The notes beneath the pieces are model-generated. The model worked only from the letters and a program-made list of their open reading frames with translations, was not told the origin of the DNA and did not search any database. From contig NZ_RQXT01000010.1 in NCBI RefSeq assembly GCF_003863365.1, positions 109,826 to 173,825 of the forward strand: a stretch of 64,000 nt of DNA, read 5' to 3'. The translations under genes were made by a program, and so were the position numbers. This DNA is from Mesorhizobium tamadayense (GTDB lineage: Bacteria > Pseudomonadota > Alphaproteobacteria > Rhizobiales > Rhizobiaceae). Positions within the stretch are counted from its first letter, which is position 1; the number at the start of each line of letters is the position of its first letter. Positions 35,836-44,062 of this stretch are shown here, one piece after another.

Positions 35836-37047
35836 TTAAGCTCCTTTGGTCCGGTTGTAGCCGACTCGGCGCAGTTTAGCCACCGCTTCCGCCATCGTCC
35901 CGGCGCCTGTTAACACCTCGTCGAGCGTAGTGAACCGTCCGAAGCCGATGCGGATGGCTTCTTCGGCGCGCTCCAAGCCAAACCCCAGCGCCATCACGAC
36001 ATGGCTGGGGTCGAGGCTGTCGGAAGTGCATGCCGAACCCGAAGCTACCGACACTTTCCCGCGCAGGCGCATTAGCAACGCCTCGGCGTCCACACCGTCG
36101 AAGCTGAGATTGAGATTTCCCGGCAAGCGTTCGCCCATCGTACCGTTGATCGTGAACCGCACGCCGATCTCGCGCAGACGTTCCATGAATGCGGCCCGCA
36201 ACTCCCGCAGGAGCCCAGCCTCCTTCGTCATCACTTCCCCTGATATCCTGCAGGCCTCGCCGAAGCCGACACATAGCGCCACCGGCAACGTACCGCTGCG
36301 GAAGCCGCGCTCCTGACCGCCCCCCTCAATGATCGGGCTGATGCGTCGACCCGCGTCACGGGACATATAGAGGGCGCCAACGCCCATCGGTCCGTACAGC
36401 TTGTGCGACGAGATACTAACCATGTCGACACCGGTTTCGGCCACGTCGAACGGGACTTTGCCTATCGCCTGCGCCGCGTCGCTGTGGAATAAGGCGCCGG
36501 CGCGCTTCGCGATCCGGGAGATTTCCGCGAGGGGTTGCAGGACGCCGATCTCGTTGTTGGCGGCCATGGCGCTGACCACGGCCGTCCCTTCGTCCACAGT
36601 CTGCGCAAGTGCATCGAGATCGACAAGGCCTTCGCCGTCCACGCCGATGATCGTCGACCGGGCGCCTCTCCGGCCAGTCGCCAGCACCACATCTAATACG
36701 GCATGGTGTTCGGTAGCCAAGGTGACGACGCCGTCCCGCCTGGACGAAGCGAGCGCGCCCTTGATCGCAAGGTTGTCGGCCTCCGTGGCACCCGAGGTGA
36801 AGACGATCTCGTCCGGTTCAGCACCGACCAGGGCGGCGACTTGCGCCCGCGCCGTGTCCACCGCGGCCATCGCCGCGGTGCCGTGGTCATGGCGACTGGA
36901 GTGCGGATTCCCCAACGCAGTTAGATGCGGCAGCATGGCTTCTAGGACACGAGGGTCCAGCGGCGTCGTCGCTTGGTAGTCGAGATAGATTCCGTGTCTA
37001 TCGATCGAGCCCATGGCGTCAGTGATGTGTTCAGCCGGTGGTTTCAT
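35836..37047 (-). CDS. dndA: Cysteine desulfurase DndA (NifS/IscS family)
   Basis: The 403-residue PLP enzyme has YLDYQATTPLDPRVLEAM near the start, FTSGATEADNLAIKG, the PLP-Lys in SISSHKLYGPMGVGALY, GGGQERGFRSGTLP, and the persulfide Cys in SGSACTSDSLDPSHV. It takes sulfur from cysteine and passes it to DndC for phosphorothioate modification of DNA. First gene of the minus-strand dnd operon. A housekeeping IscS would normally sit with Fe-S genes, so the context decides for DndA. Confidence 0.87.
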   Translation of the reverse strand: MKPPAEHITDAMGSIDRHGIYLDYQATTPLDPRVLEAMLPHLTALGNPHSSRHDHGTAAMAAVDTARAQVAALVGAEPDEIVFTSGATEADNLAIKGALASSRRDGVVTLATEHHAVLDVVLATGRRGARSTIIGVDGEGLVDLDALAQTVDEGTAVVSAMAANNEIGVLQPLAEISRIAKRAGALFHSDAAQAIGKVPFDVAETGVDMVSISSHKLYGPMGVGALYMSRDAGRRISPIIEGGGQERGFRSGTLPVALCVGFGEACRISGEVMTKEAGLLRELRAAFMERLREIGVRFTINGTMGERLPGNLNLSFDGVDAEALLMRLRGKVSVASGSACTSDSLDPSHVVMALGFGLERAEEAIRIGFGRFTTLDEVLTGAGTMAEAVAKLRRVGYNRTKGA

Positions 37048-37576
37048 TCGTCCGGATTAACCCCTAGAGTCGCTGAGTGCAACACCCGCACCGGGGCCGG
37101 GGTATTGGTCGCCAAACAACTTTTCGGACGGCAGTCTGCCCCCCCCGCCTAATGCCCTGGCACCACCTGTCATATCAAAGTCGGCGGCAACTGTCGCCGG
37201 CGATGTCGATCGTCGTCGAGGCGCCATCGGCTGATCGAGAGGTCTTCAATATGGAAGCATATTGGTTTCGGCCCATAACAATGCTGTGGCGGCGGTGTTC
37301 GCCGGCCCTCGATAACGGCTCAAGTTTCCACGCTAAAGGAGGCGGCGAAGGCGGGGCGAGTAATGCATTGCGGAGCCGTCCGCCGATAGCTCTCCTGCCG
37401 TGATCCACCCGTTCACACGTTGCCGCCAGTTTACGCCGAAGAACTTAGTCAGATCGCTTCCGCTTTAGGCCCTTTCCTTCTAAGTCGGTACGACCACTCG
37501 CTAGGAACGGCAAGGAGGATGCGGCTTTGTGCTTTGACACCAATACGCCAGGCACCTCAGCGGCGAGACAGCGCCC
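37048..37576. other. Intergenic stretch between dnd operon and second integrase module
   Basis: About 530 bases containing an eight-C run (near 37140-37150), some AT-richer stretches and no recognisable gene on either strand. The dndA promoter should read leftward from here. One end of an inserted element may lie here, but I found no copy of the tRNA-Phe or tRNA-Ile 3' ends. Confidence 0.45.
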
Positions 37577-37831
37577 ATGAAGAGTGATGCAATCTCATAT
37601 CCCCCACGAGGTCTAACGCGTGAGGAATCAGCTCGCTACATCGGAGTCGGAACAACGCTTTTTGATGAAATGGTTGCCGATGGGCGCATGCCGAAGCCCA
37701 AGCGCATCAACAGCCGCGCTGTTTGGGATCGTGTGGCCCTCGACATAGCTTTCACCTCGTTGCCGGACAAAGGTAGCGGTCTTCAAGAACTACTGGAAAG
37801 AAGCAAACGGGACAGAGAAAGAAGAAATTAA
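37577..37831 (+). CDS. AlpA-like small DNA-binding protein (putative excisionase/regulator)
   Basis: The product has 84 residues. GLTREESARYIGVGTTLFDEMVADGRMPKPKRINSRAVWDRVAL is the helix-turn-helix plus beta-wing pattern of AlpA/Xis-like proteins. These are typical partners of tyrosine integrases and control excision. It lies about 560 bases upstream of the integrase and is co-directional with it. The C-terminus is short and charged. Confidence 0.75.
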   Translation: MKSDAISYPPRGLTREESARYIGVGTTLFDEMVADGRMPKPKRINSRAVWDRVALDIAFTSLPDKGSGLQELLERSKRDRERRN

Positions 37832-37891
37832 ATACGCTCCTTGCGTATATGCCGCAAGGGTAGTATGGAGATTGCCTGCGAAAGGCATGAC

Positions 37892-38077
37892 ATGAACGAG
37901 AATGAGAAATTGGCGCAAGAAGTCAAAGCTTGGCGGGCCAAGGAAGGGCTCACTGCTGAAGCCGCGGCCAAGGTGCTGGGAATACCGAAGCGCACCTTTG
38001 AAGGCATCGAGCAAAGCAGAGGGTTCCCTTACCCGGTGCTCCTGCGCGTTGCCATGAAGCAAGGCCGTTTCGCATGA
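37892..38077 (+). CDS. Small HTH protein of the integrase module
   Basis: From ATG 37892 (AAAGG upstream) it is a 61-residue protein: NEKLAQEVKAWRAKEGLTAEAAAKVLGIPKRTFEGIEQSRGFPYP, a helix-turn-helix of the XRE/Cox type. It sits between the AlpA-like gene and the integrase gene, so it probably regulates or directs the recombination. An earlier ATG at 37865 or start at 37841 is possible. Confidence 0.65.
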   Translation: MNENEKLAQEVKAWRAKEGLTAEAAAKVLGIPKRTFEGIEQSRGFPYPVLLRVAMKQGRFA

Positions 38078-38140
38078 TCCGATTCATGAGAAGGTGCATG
38101 GTGGTGGGCAACTCCAGAAGAAGCCTCGAAAGAGCGTTTG

Positions 38141-39325
38141 ATGGCTAAACATCCTGACTACCCTGGGGCTTCTTCTCGCGTCGTCAACGGCAAGGAGTAC
38201 TGGCGCTTTCGTGCAAATCGCCATGCTCGGCAGATCGCCTTGCCCGGACAGCCGGGCGACGAAGCGTTTGAAGCCTGCTACCGACGTGCCGTCGAAGGTT
38301 GCACAGGCAAGTCGGAAATCATTGACATGCCGGGACGTGTCCTGCCGCGTTCGTTCGGGCACGCAGCACGGCGACTTGAATCCACGATGGAGTGGGCTGA
38401 CTTCGATCCGGCTACCCAAGCCAAGAACAGCAACTTGATAGAGCGCTTCCTGAATATGCCTGTCGACCCCGAACATGTGGTGACATGGCGCGATGTGCCG
38501 GTTGAATACATGGATGCCGACAGGCTTCGCACGATCATCGAAGGTATCTTTAAGACAAACCGCACCGTCGCCAAACACATGCTGGTAGCCGTCAAAAAGC
38601 TCCTCTGGGTGGCTATCGAAGTCGAGAAATGGATAAAGCCGCAGGATGATCCATCGTTGTCGATCCGCGTGCGCATACCAAAATCGACCAAGAACCCGGC
38701 TTGGCCAATTGCGATCCGAGAAAAGTATGAAGAGAGACATCCGATCGGTACACCCGCTCGGACCTGCTATGCGCTGGGTTTCTGGCTCGGCAACCGACGA
38801 GGGGACATCGCTGACCTTGAATGGGATGATCTGGTGACTGAAGAGATCGAACTGTTCGATGGTTCCTTAGCATTGATCGAGGCGTTTGCCTTCAGACAGA
38901 AGAAGAATCGTAACCGCCATGGCGGGAGGGAGATGTTCATTCCCGTGGTGGACAAGCTGGCGGCAGCGCTTGACCCACTTGACCGCTCGAAGGGTGGAAC
39001 CGTCTTGAAGAACGGCTATGGCAACCCGTTTTCAGAGAAGAGCCTGACAGGCATGATGCAGCATTGGACCCGGCAGGCTGACATTCCTGACGGCTATACT
39101 CTTCATGGCCTGCGCCGCACCTTCGGCACCTACCTCGCCGAATGCAACATCCAGGCACGTGCTATAATGGAAGCGATGGGACATTCTTCCATGACGGTCA
39201 CGGACAATTATGTGCGCGAGGCTAACAAAAAAAGAATTGCAGTCGACATTGCGATTGCGATCAACCAGCGTGAGGAAAAGCGCGATCAGATGAAGCGGCG
39301 GGCGACTTTGCGGGTCGTGCGGTGA
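38141..39325 (+). CDS. Phage-type tyrosine recombinase (integrase) at tRNA-Ile
   Basis: The protein has 394 residues. The catalytic set is visible: Arg in GFWLGNRRGDI, HGLRRTF (HxxR), His in MGHSSMTVTDN and Tyr in NYVREANKK. All are intact. The N-terminus (GKEYWRFRANRHARQIALP) looks like an arm-binding domain. TTG 38138 precedes ATG 38141. Its stop lies 125 bases before the 3' end of tRNA-Ile2, with three 11-base direct repeats between (possible arm sites). Confidence 0.88.
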   Translation: MAKHPDYPGASSRVVNGKEYWRFRANRHARQIALPGQPGDEAFEACYRRAVEGCTGKSEIIDMPGRVLPRSFGHAARRLESTMEWADFDPATQAKNSNLIERFLNMPVDPEHVVTWRDVPVEYMDADRLRTIIEGIFKTNRTVAKHMLVAVKKLLWVAIEVEKWIKPQDDPSLSIRVRIPKSTKNPAWPIAIREKYEERHPIGTPARTCYALGFWLGNRRGDIADLEWDDLVTEEIELFDGSLALIEAFAFRQKKNRNRHGGREMFIPVVDKLAAALDPLDRSKGGTVLKNGYGNPFSEKSLTGMMQHWTRQADIPDGYTLHGLRRTFGTYLAECNIQARAIMEAMGHSSMTVTDNYVREANKKRIAVDIAIAINQREEKRDQMKRRATLRVVR

Positions 39326-39387
39326 GCCAGAACCTCGAAGCGATTTATGAAAGCGGCTTTCGTCGCTTTCTTCCTCGCCGTGCGTGC

Positions 39388-39420
39388 CGTGGGCAAAGCG
39401 TGGGCAGAGCGTGGGCAAAA
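39388..39420. repeat. Three 11-bp direct repeats next to tRNA-Ile (possible integrase arm sites)
   Basis: CGTGGGCAAAG, CGTGGGCAGAG and CGTGGGCAAAA in tandem with an 11-base period, between the integrase stop and the tRNA 3' end. Arm-type sites of tyrosine integrases look like this, so an attachment region is likely here. Interpretation is inferred. Confidence 0.5.
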
Positions 39421-39450
39421 ACCGATTTTTGGCAATGAAATCAATTGTTT

Positions 39451-39526
39451 TGGTGGGCCCGGAGGGACTCGAACCCCCAACCAAGCGGTTATGAGCCGCC
39501 GGCTCTAACCATTGAGCTACAGGCCC
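39451..39526 (-). tRNA. tRNA-Ile2 (CAT anticodon, lysidine-modified type)
   Basis: On the minus strand: acceptor GGGCCTG with CGGGCCC, anticodon stem GGCGG/CCGCT, loop CTCATAA (CAT), T arm GTTCGAGTC and encoded CCA. The variable segment CCGCTTGGTT and overall pattern resemble E. coli tRNA-Ile2, not elongator Met, so it is probably read as AUA after lysidine modification. It appears to be the target of the neighbouring integrase. Confidence 0.85.
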
Positions 39527-39748
39527 CACGCGGGCTGGCTTAGTGTTTTTCGCCGCGCGGCACAAGGCTTTCGAAAGCACTGGCGGCAAGCGCCAAAATC
39601 AGCCCATATTCGCTCCGTACAGCGGCGTGCGCGCCCATAAGGCGCGTGAACAGGTGGGGCCCGCACCGCACCGCCGGGAATCGACGCTTTTTTTGGGTCG
39701 GTGGCAGATGCTGCAGGGATACCGGATCGCAGATTTCGAGGAGTTTTC

Positions 39749-40459
39749 ATGACCAGACATCTTTTGCCTGTCGCGCTCGCGGCCGCGATCGCGTTTCCGG
39801 CGCTGGCAAGCGCTGCCGACACACAGCCGCCTCCGCGCATTGTTGTCTCGGGCGAAGGCGAAGCGACGGCTGCGCCGGACATGGCGATCCTGACGCTCAG
39901 CGTCATGCGCGAGGCAGAGACCGCGCGCGCCGCGCTCGATGCCAACAATGACGCCATGGCGGCGGTGATCGCGGCGATGAAATCGACCGGCGTCGCCGAT
40001 CGCGATCTGCAGACGGCCGGCATCCAGATCAACCCGCGCTACAATTACACCAACAAGGCAGACGGCAGCCAGGAAGCCGAGCTCGTCGCGTACCAGGTGA
40101 CGAACACGCTGTCGGTACGCGTGCGCGACGTCGACAAGACCGGCGACATCCTCGACAGGGCGGTGTCGCTCGGCGTCAACCAGGGTGGCGGCATCGCCTT
40201 CACCAATGACGATCCGAAGGCCACCATCACTGAGGCGCGCAAGAAGGCGGTTGCCGACGCGATCGCCAAGGCCAAGACACTCGCCGGGGCCGCCGGCGTC
40301 AGCCTCGGCAGGGTGATCGAGATCGCCGACCAGAACGTCACGCCGGTGCCGATGCCGATGAACGCCAAGGCCTTCGATGCCGCCCGCGCCGCCGTGCCGG
40401 TGCAGGCCGGCGAGAACGCCTATACCGTCCAGGTGACCGTCACGTTCGAGCTGAAATAG
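39749..40459 (+). CDS. SIMPL-domain (DUF541) periplasmic protein
   Basis: The 236-residue product has a signal peptide (cleavage near ASA-AD, residue 22) followed by a SIMPL domain: PRIVVSGEGEATAAPDMAIL, GIQINPRYNYTNKADGS, GGIAFTNDDPKATITEARKKA, and TVQVTVTFELK. Members are oligomeric periplasmic or outer-membrane-associated proteins of unclear function. The ATG at 39749 follows GAGGAG. A strong terminator follows at 40473. Confidence 0.85.
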   Translation: MTRHLLPVALAAAIAFPALASAADTQPPPRIVVSGEGEATAAPDMAILTLSVMREAETARAALDANNDAMAAVIAAMKSTGVADRDLQTAGIQINPRYNYTNKADGSQEAELVAYQVTNTLSVRVRDVDKTGDILDRAVSLGVNQGGGIAFTNDDPKATITEARKKAVADAIAKAKTLAGAAGVSLGRVIEIADQNVTPVPMPMNAKAFDAARAAVPVQAGENAYTVQVTVTFELK

Positions 40460-40472
40460 CCAACCCAGAAAC

Positions 40473-40505
40473 AAAACCCCGGAGGATCGGTCCTCCGGGG
40501 TTTCT
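40473..40505 (+). terminator. Rho-independent terminator after SIMPL gene
   Basis: Perfect 10-base stem CCCCGGAGGA-TCGG-TCCTCCGGGG (40477-40500) followed by TTT. Confidence 0.85.
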
Positions 40506-40526
40506 GTCGTCCTCGCAGAAGACCTT

Positions 40527-40562
40527 GCTTACAGGTGATCCTCGCAGAGGATCGCTGTAAGC
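40527..40562. repeat. Long intergenic hairpin
   Basis: GCTTACAG-GT-GATCCTC-GCA-GAGGATC-G-CTGTAAGC forms a hairpin with an almost complete 15-base stem. It has no T-run on either side and lies between convergent genes. It may serve as a processing or stability site. Confidence 0.5.
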
Positions 40563-40583
40563 CGATCCCGCCGGACAAAAGTC

Positions 40584-40940
40584 TCAGCGATAGATGATCG
40601 GGCAGCCGCGCTCGTTGGCGAAGACCACCACCACGCGGTCGCCATATTGGCGGCCGGCCACCTTCACCGTGCGCCGGCTGATGTCGACGATGCGGACGCG
40701 ATGCAGGCCCATGCGCTCGGCCTTGTCGAGCGCGCGGTCCGGCGAGCAGCCACGGCGGTGCCAGTCGCGATCGCGGCGGTAATATCCATCATCGTCATCG
40801 TCGCCGGTGTAGACGCCAAAGCGCGGGTCGTGATTGTTGCCGAAGCCGAGATAGAGGCTGTCCGCATGCGCCGGGATGGCGCCGAGCGTGGCAAGCCCGA
40901 CAAGGGCCGAAAGGGCTGCCGTCTTGATCTGGTTGAACAT
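40584..40940 (-). CDS. Small secreted hypothetical protein
   Basis: The product has 118 residues: a signal peptide (AHA-DS near residue 27), an acidic linker (YTGDDDDDGYYRRDRDW) and a C-terminal domain (ALDKAERMGLHRVRIVDISRRTVKVAGRQYGDRVVVVFANERGCPIIYR). One Cys near residue 65 and one near 114 could form a disulfide. Such small periplasmic proteins are common in rhizobia; no function is known to me. Confidence 0.65.
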   Translation of the reverse strand: MFNQIKTAALSALVGLATLGAIPAHADSLYLGFGNNHDPRFGVYTGDDDDDGYYRRDRDWHRRGCSPDRALDKAERMGLHRVRIVDISRRTVKVAGRQYGDRVVVVFANERGCPIIYR

Positions 40941-41129
40941 CGTCTCTCTCCTTTTGCGGGCCTCTCGCCCCTTGAACTGATGATTGGCAAACCAATGACT
41001 ACAAAATGCCTTTTCGTGTCTGAACTTTTTGCGAACCGGCCGTTCACGTCCGGTTCATGTGGAAGGAAAGGCGAAATCCTCGCGCATCCAAATCCGGAGC
41101 CGGAAACGCGCCGTAAGCGCCCGGTCCCC

Positions 41130-41212
41130 TCAGGGTTCGTCGTCAAGATGCGAACCCGTCAGGCTTCGTCATCAAAACGCGAACCCGTCAGGGTTCGTCG
41201 TCAAGTATATAG
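41130..41212. repeat. 29-bp tandem repeat at the 3' end of the ycgN-like gene
   Basis: Three copies with an exact 29-base period begin at 41130, 41159 and 41188 (TCAGGGTTCGTCGTCAAG, TCAGGCTTCGTCATCAAA, TCAGGGTTCGTCGTCAAG). The third contains the stop and last codons (LDDEP) of the minus-strand gene. The two others repeat them downstream, so the gene end has been duplicated in tandem. Confidence 0.75.
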
Positions 41213-41634
41213 TCAAAATAGTCGTCCGGCTCAGCCAGATCAGTTTCCTTGGCCTTCACCCGGCCACGGATCGAAATCCCGGCCTCGTGCACCGTCTCGG
41301 CACTTCCCGAAACCAGCCGGTGCCACCAATAGAGATCGTGTCCCTCGGCCACCAGCCGGTAGGCGCAGGTCTTGGGCAGCCAGGTGATGGTGCGCACGTT
41401 CTGCGGCGTCAGCCCGACGCAATCGGGCACGCGCGACAGCCGGTTGGCGTAGTCCGAGCAAAGGCATTTCTCGGGATCGAACAGCCGGCAGCCGACACTC
41501 GTCCAATAGATCTCGCCGGTGTCCTCGTCCTCGAGCTTAGACAGGCAGCATTTGCCGCAGCCGTCGCAGAGCGATTCCCACTCGGCCGGAGTCATGGCCT
41601 CGAGCGTCTTGGTTTTCCAGAACGGTGCGTTCAT
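41188..41634 (-). CDS. YcgN/UPF0260 cysteine-cluster protein
   Basis: The product has 148 residues. The Cys cluster is [26 protein letters not shown] and DCVGL, typical of UPF0260/YcgN and likely a metal or Fe-S site. [24 protein letters not shown] is another landmark. The start at 41634 begins [13 protein letters not shown]. The C-terminal codons are part of a 29-base tandem repeat. Function unknown. Confidence 0.85.
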   Translation of the reverse strand: MNAPFWKTKTLEAMTPAEWESLCDGCGKCCLSKLEDEDTGEIYWTSVGCRLFDPEKCLCSDYANRLSRVPDCVGLTPQNVRTITWLPKTCAYRLVAEGHDLYWWHRLVSGSAETVHEAGISIRGRVKAKETDLAEPDDYFDYILDDEP

Positions 41635-41829
41635 GCGGCTGGATTTGGCGCTCCGGAGCCTTCCGGTCAAGCGCTGTTGTCATAGTGACCCAGTATCAAC
41701 ATTAGAAAAACACGAAATTGCCTTCAAAAGGCCGGCCGGGCATCCTTGGCTGGTGCCAATGCCTGACGGAACCAATTGCGGCTGATGAAAGTTTGGGCAG
41801 GGATGGGACCCCACTAGGAGAAAATTGAT

Positions 41830-43983
41830 ATGAAACGCCAACCACGGATTCTGGCGGGTACGGCAATCGGCCTGCTTATGGCATCCGCGCCGTTGGGCGC
41901 GTATCCGCTGCAGGCCGATTTCGGCACCTCGCGGGGGGCGCCGCTTATCCTGGCGCAGTCGAGCTGCGCCGAGGGTCAGTCGGCGGAAGAGTGTGCGCAA
42001 GGCGGCCAGCAGGGAGAAGCTGAGCAGCCGAGGAAAAAGAAGCGCGAGCAGCAACAGCAGACGGAATCGGCGCCGGCCGAACAGCCCGCCGAGCCCGAGC
42101 AGAAGCCGCGCCGGAAGCGGCAGGAGCAGCAGCAGATGAACACCGGCCAGGCAGAGGAAGCAGCACCGGCCGAGCAACAGCTCAAACCGCGCAAGAAACG
42201 CGACCAGCAGCAGCAGATCGAGGCAGCCCCAGCCGATCAGGGCGGCGCGCCTGTGACCGAAGAACAGCAGCCGCGCAAGAAGAAGCGCCAGCAGCAGCAA
42301 ACCGAAACCGCGCCGGCCGAGCAGCCTGCTGAACAGGCGGCGCCCAACGAGGAACAGCAACCGCGCAAGAAGAAGCGGAACCAACAGCAGCAGACCGAAA
42401 CCGCACCGGCCGAGCAGCCTGCTGAACAGGCGGCGCCCGCCAACGACAACATGCCGCAGGACAAGCTGCGCAGGAAGAAGCGCCAGCAGCAGACCGAGAC
42501 CGCACCGGCCGAGCAGGCGCCGAAGACCGAAGCCCCTGCCGGCGAGGCGCAGCAGGCCGAGCCGCAGCAGAACAATCAGCAAGCTGCACCGGCCGAAGGC
42601 GAACAGCCTCTGGACAAGACAAAGAAGCGCAGGAAGCCTCTCGGCGAGCAGCCCGGCACCGGTCAAGCCGTGACGGGAGAGCAACCTTCGACCAAGCAGC
42701 CCTCCAGCGAGGGCCAGGCAACCACCGGCGGCCAGCCCGCTACCGGCGAGCAGCCACCAGCTGAAGGCGGCGCGAAGGGCGGCACGGCCGCGCAGGGCGA
42801 AGCGCCTGCCAACGCGAATGAGGCTCCCATACTCGACAGCCAGAAGGACGTCGTTCGCAAGCGCAAGGGCCGCCAGCCGGCCGGCCAGAACGAGAATGGC
42901 CAGGCCGGCGGCGTACAAGGCGGCAACCAGGCTGGACAGCAGGGAGGCCAGCAGGCGCAAAGGCCTGCGCCGGTCGATCAGGGCCCGCCGCCCACCGATG
43001 ACAAGGCAGCCCAGCAGGAGATCAAGCCTGAAAAGCTCGTTCCGGTTACTGAAGAGAAGGGCAAGCGGATTGAGCTTACGCCCGAGCAGGTCGTCCGTGA
43101 TCGCCGCCGGCCGCAGGGCGCGGACGTGGTCAAGCAGTTCGGCGACCGCGTGATCCTCCAGTTCAACAACCAGACGTTCGTGGAAAGCAACGAGGCTCCT
43201 CGCATCACCCGCGGCGCCAGGGATGTCTACTACGAGGATCTGCCGCGTGGTCGAACCCGTGAAATCGTGGAGCGCGACAACGGCGTCAAGATCATCACGA
43301 TCCGCAACCGCAACGGCGACGTCGTCCGGCGTTCGCGCATCATGCCGGATGGCCGCGAATATGTGCTGAGCTATGTCGACGAGCGGTACTACAGCGACGT
43401 CGACGAATGGCGCGATCCCGGCGACGACCTGCCGCCGATGCGGCTCGACATCCCGCGTCGGGACTACATCCTGGATTCGGAGGAAGTCGAGGACCCGGAC
43501 GAGTATTACACCTTCCTCGAGCAGCCGCCGGTGGAGAGGGTGCAGCGCCTCTACTCGATCGACGAGGTCAAGCGCTCGGCCCGCGTGCGCGACATCGCCC
43601 GCCGCATCGATCTCGACACGCTGAACTTCGACTTCGGCTCGGCCACGATTTCCGACACCGAAGTGCAGAAGCTCGAAGGTGTGGCCACCGCCATGGAAAA
43701 GCTTCTGAAGAAGAACCCGGCGGAAACCTTCCTGATCGAGGGCCATACGGACGCCGTCGGCACGCCAGATGCGAACCTCGCACTGTCGGACCGGCGTGCC
43801 GAGGCGGTGGCCGAGGCGTTGACCAGCGCGTTCGGCATCCCTGCCGAGAACCTCACGTCACAGGGCTACGGCGAGGAGTATCTCAAGGTGAACACGCCTG
43901 GCCCGAACCGCGAGAACCGCCGTGTCGCCATTCGTCGCATCACCTCGCTGGTGGCGCCGGTGGCGAGCAACAACGAGCAATGA
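41830..43983 (+). CDS. OmpA-family protein with long basic Gln/Pro-rich repeat region
   Basis: The 717-residue protein has a signal peptide (about 24-34 residues), then a low-complexity region (about 50-370) of recurring KKKR..QQQQTE.APAEQPAE-type units, a middle domain with ERYYSDVDEWRDPGDDLPP, and a C-terminal OmpA peptidoglycan-binding domain (about 595-712): NFDFGSATI, IEGHTDAVGTPDANLALSDRRA, GYGEEYLKVNTPGPNRENRRVAI. The domain ties an outer-membrane or periplasmic protein to the cell wall. The basic repeats may span the periplasm. A strong terminator follows. Confidence 0.87.
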   Translation: MKRQPRILAGTAIGLLMASAPLGAYPLQADFGTSRGAPLILAQSSCAEGQSAEECAQGGQQGEAEQPRKKKREQQQQTESAPAEQPAEPEQKPRRKRQEQQQMNTGQAEEAAPAEQQLKPRKKRDQQQQIEAAPADQGGAPVTEEQQPRKKKRQQQQTETAPAEQPAEQAAPNEEQQPRKKKRNQQQQTETAPAEQPAEQAAPANDNMPQDKLRRKKRQQQTETAPAEQAPKTEAPAGEAQQAEPQQNNQQAAPAEGEQPLDKTKKRRKPLGEQPGTGQAVTGEQPSTKQPSSEGQATTGGQPATGEQPPAEGGAKGGTAAQGEAPANANEAPILDSQKDVVRKRKGRQPAGQNENGQAGGVQGGNQAGQQGGQQAQRPAPVDQGPPPTDDKAAQQEIKPEKLVPVTEEKGKRIELTPEQVVRDRRRPQGADVVKQFGDRVILQFNNQTFVESNEAPRITRGARDVYYEDLPRGRTREIVERDNGVKIITIRNRNGDVVRRSRIMPDGREYVLSYVDERYYSDVDEWRDPGDDLPPMRLDIPRRDYILDSEEVEDPDEYYTFLEQPPVERVQRLYSIDEVKRSARVRDIARRIDLDTLNFDFGSATISDTEVQKLEGVATAMEKLLKKNPAETFLIEGHTDAVGTPDANLALSDRRAEAVAEALTSAFGIPAENLTSQGYGEEYLKVNTPGPNRENRRVAIRRITSLVAPVASNNEQ

Positions 43984-44022
43984 TTTCAAAATCCTGACCC
44001 GGTTTTCGAAAATCAGCGCGAC

Positions 44023-44062
44023 AAGGCAGGGCCCGCCCGGATCCGGACGGGCCCTGCCTTTG
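44023..44062 (+). terminator. Terminator after OmpA-family gene
   Basis: Near-perfect palindrome GGCAGGGCCCG..CGGGCCCTGCC (44025-44058), followed by TTTG. It lies 40 bases past the stop. Confidence 0.8.

Noticed and set aside
37140..37165. Possible right-hand copy of the tRNA-Phe 3' end (CTGGCACCACC)
   Set aside because: Only a few bases match and the adjacent T-arm sequence is absent, so an attachment-site duplication is not supported.
39388..39420. CRISPR-like repeat
   Set aside because: The units are contiguous 11-mers without spacers; they fit integrase arm sites or simple repeats, not CRISPR.
39451..39526. Elongator tRNA-Met reading of the CAT tRNA
   Set aside because: The anticodon-stem and variable-region pattern (CCGCTTGGTT) fits tRNA-Ile2 better than elongator Met; kept as Ile2 with some doubt.
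41680..43746. 688-codon minus-strand frame opposite the OmpA-family gene
   Set aside because: The leucine-rich repeats are the reverse reading of the Gln/Pro/Lys repeat DNA; no start signal or homology.
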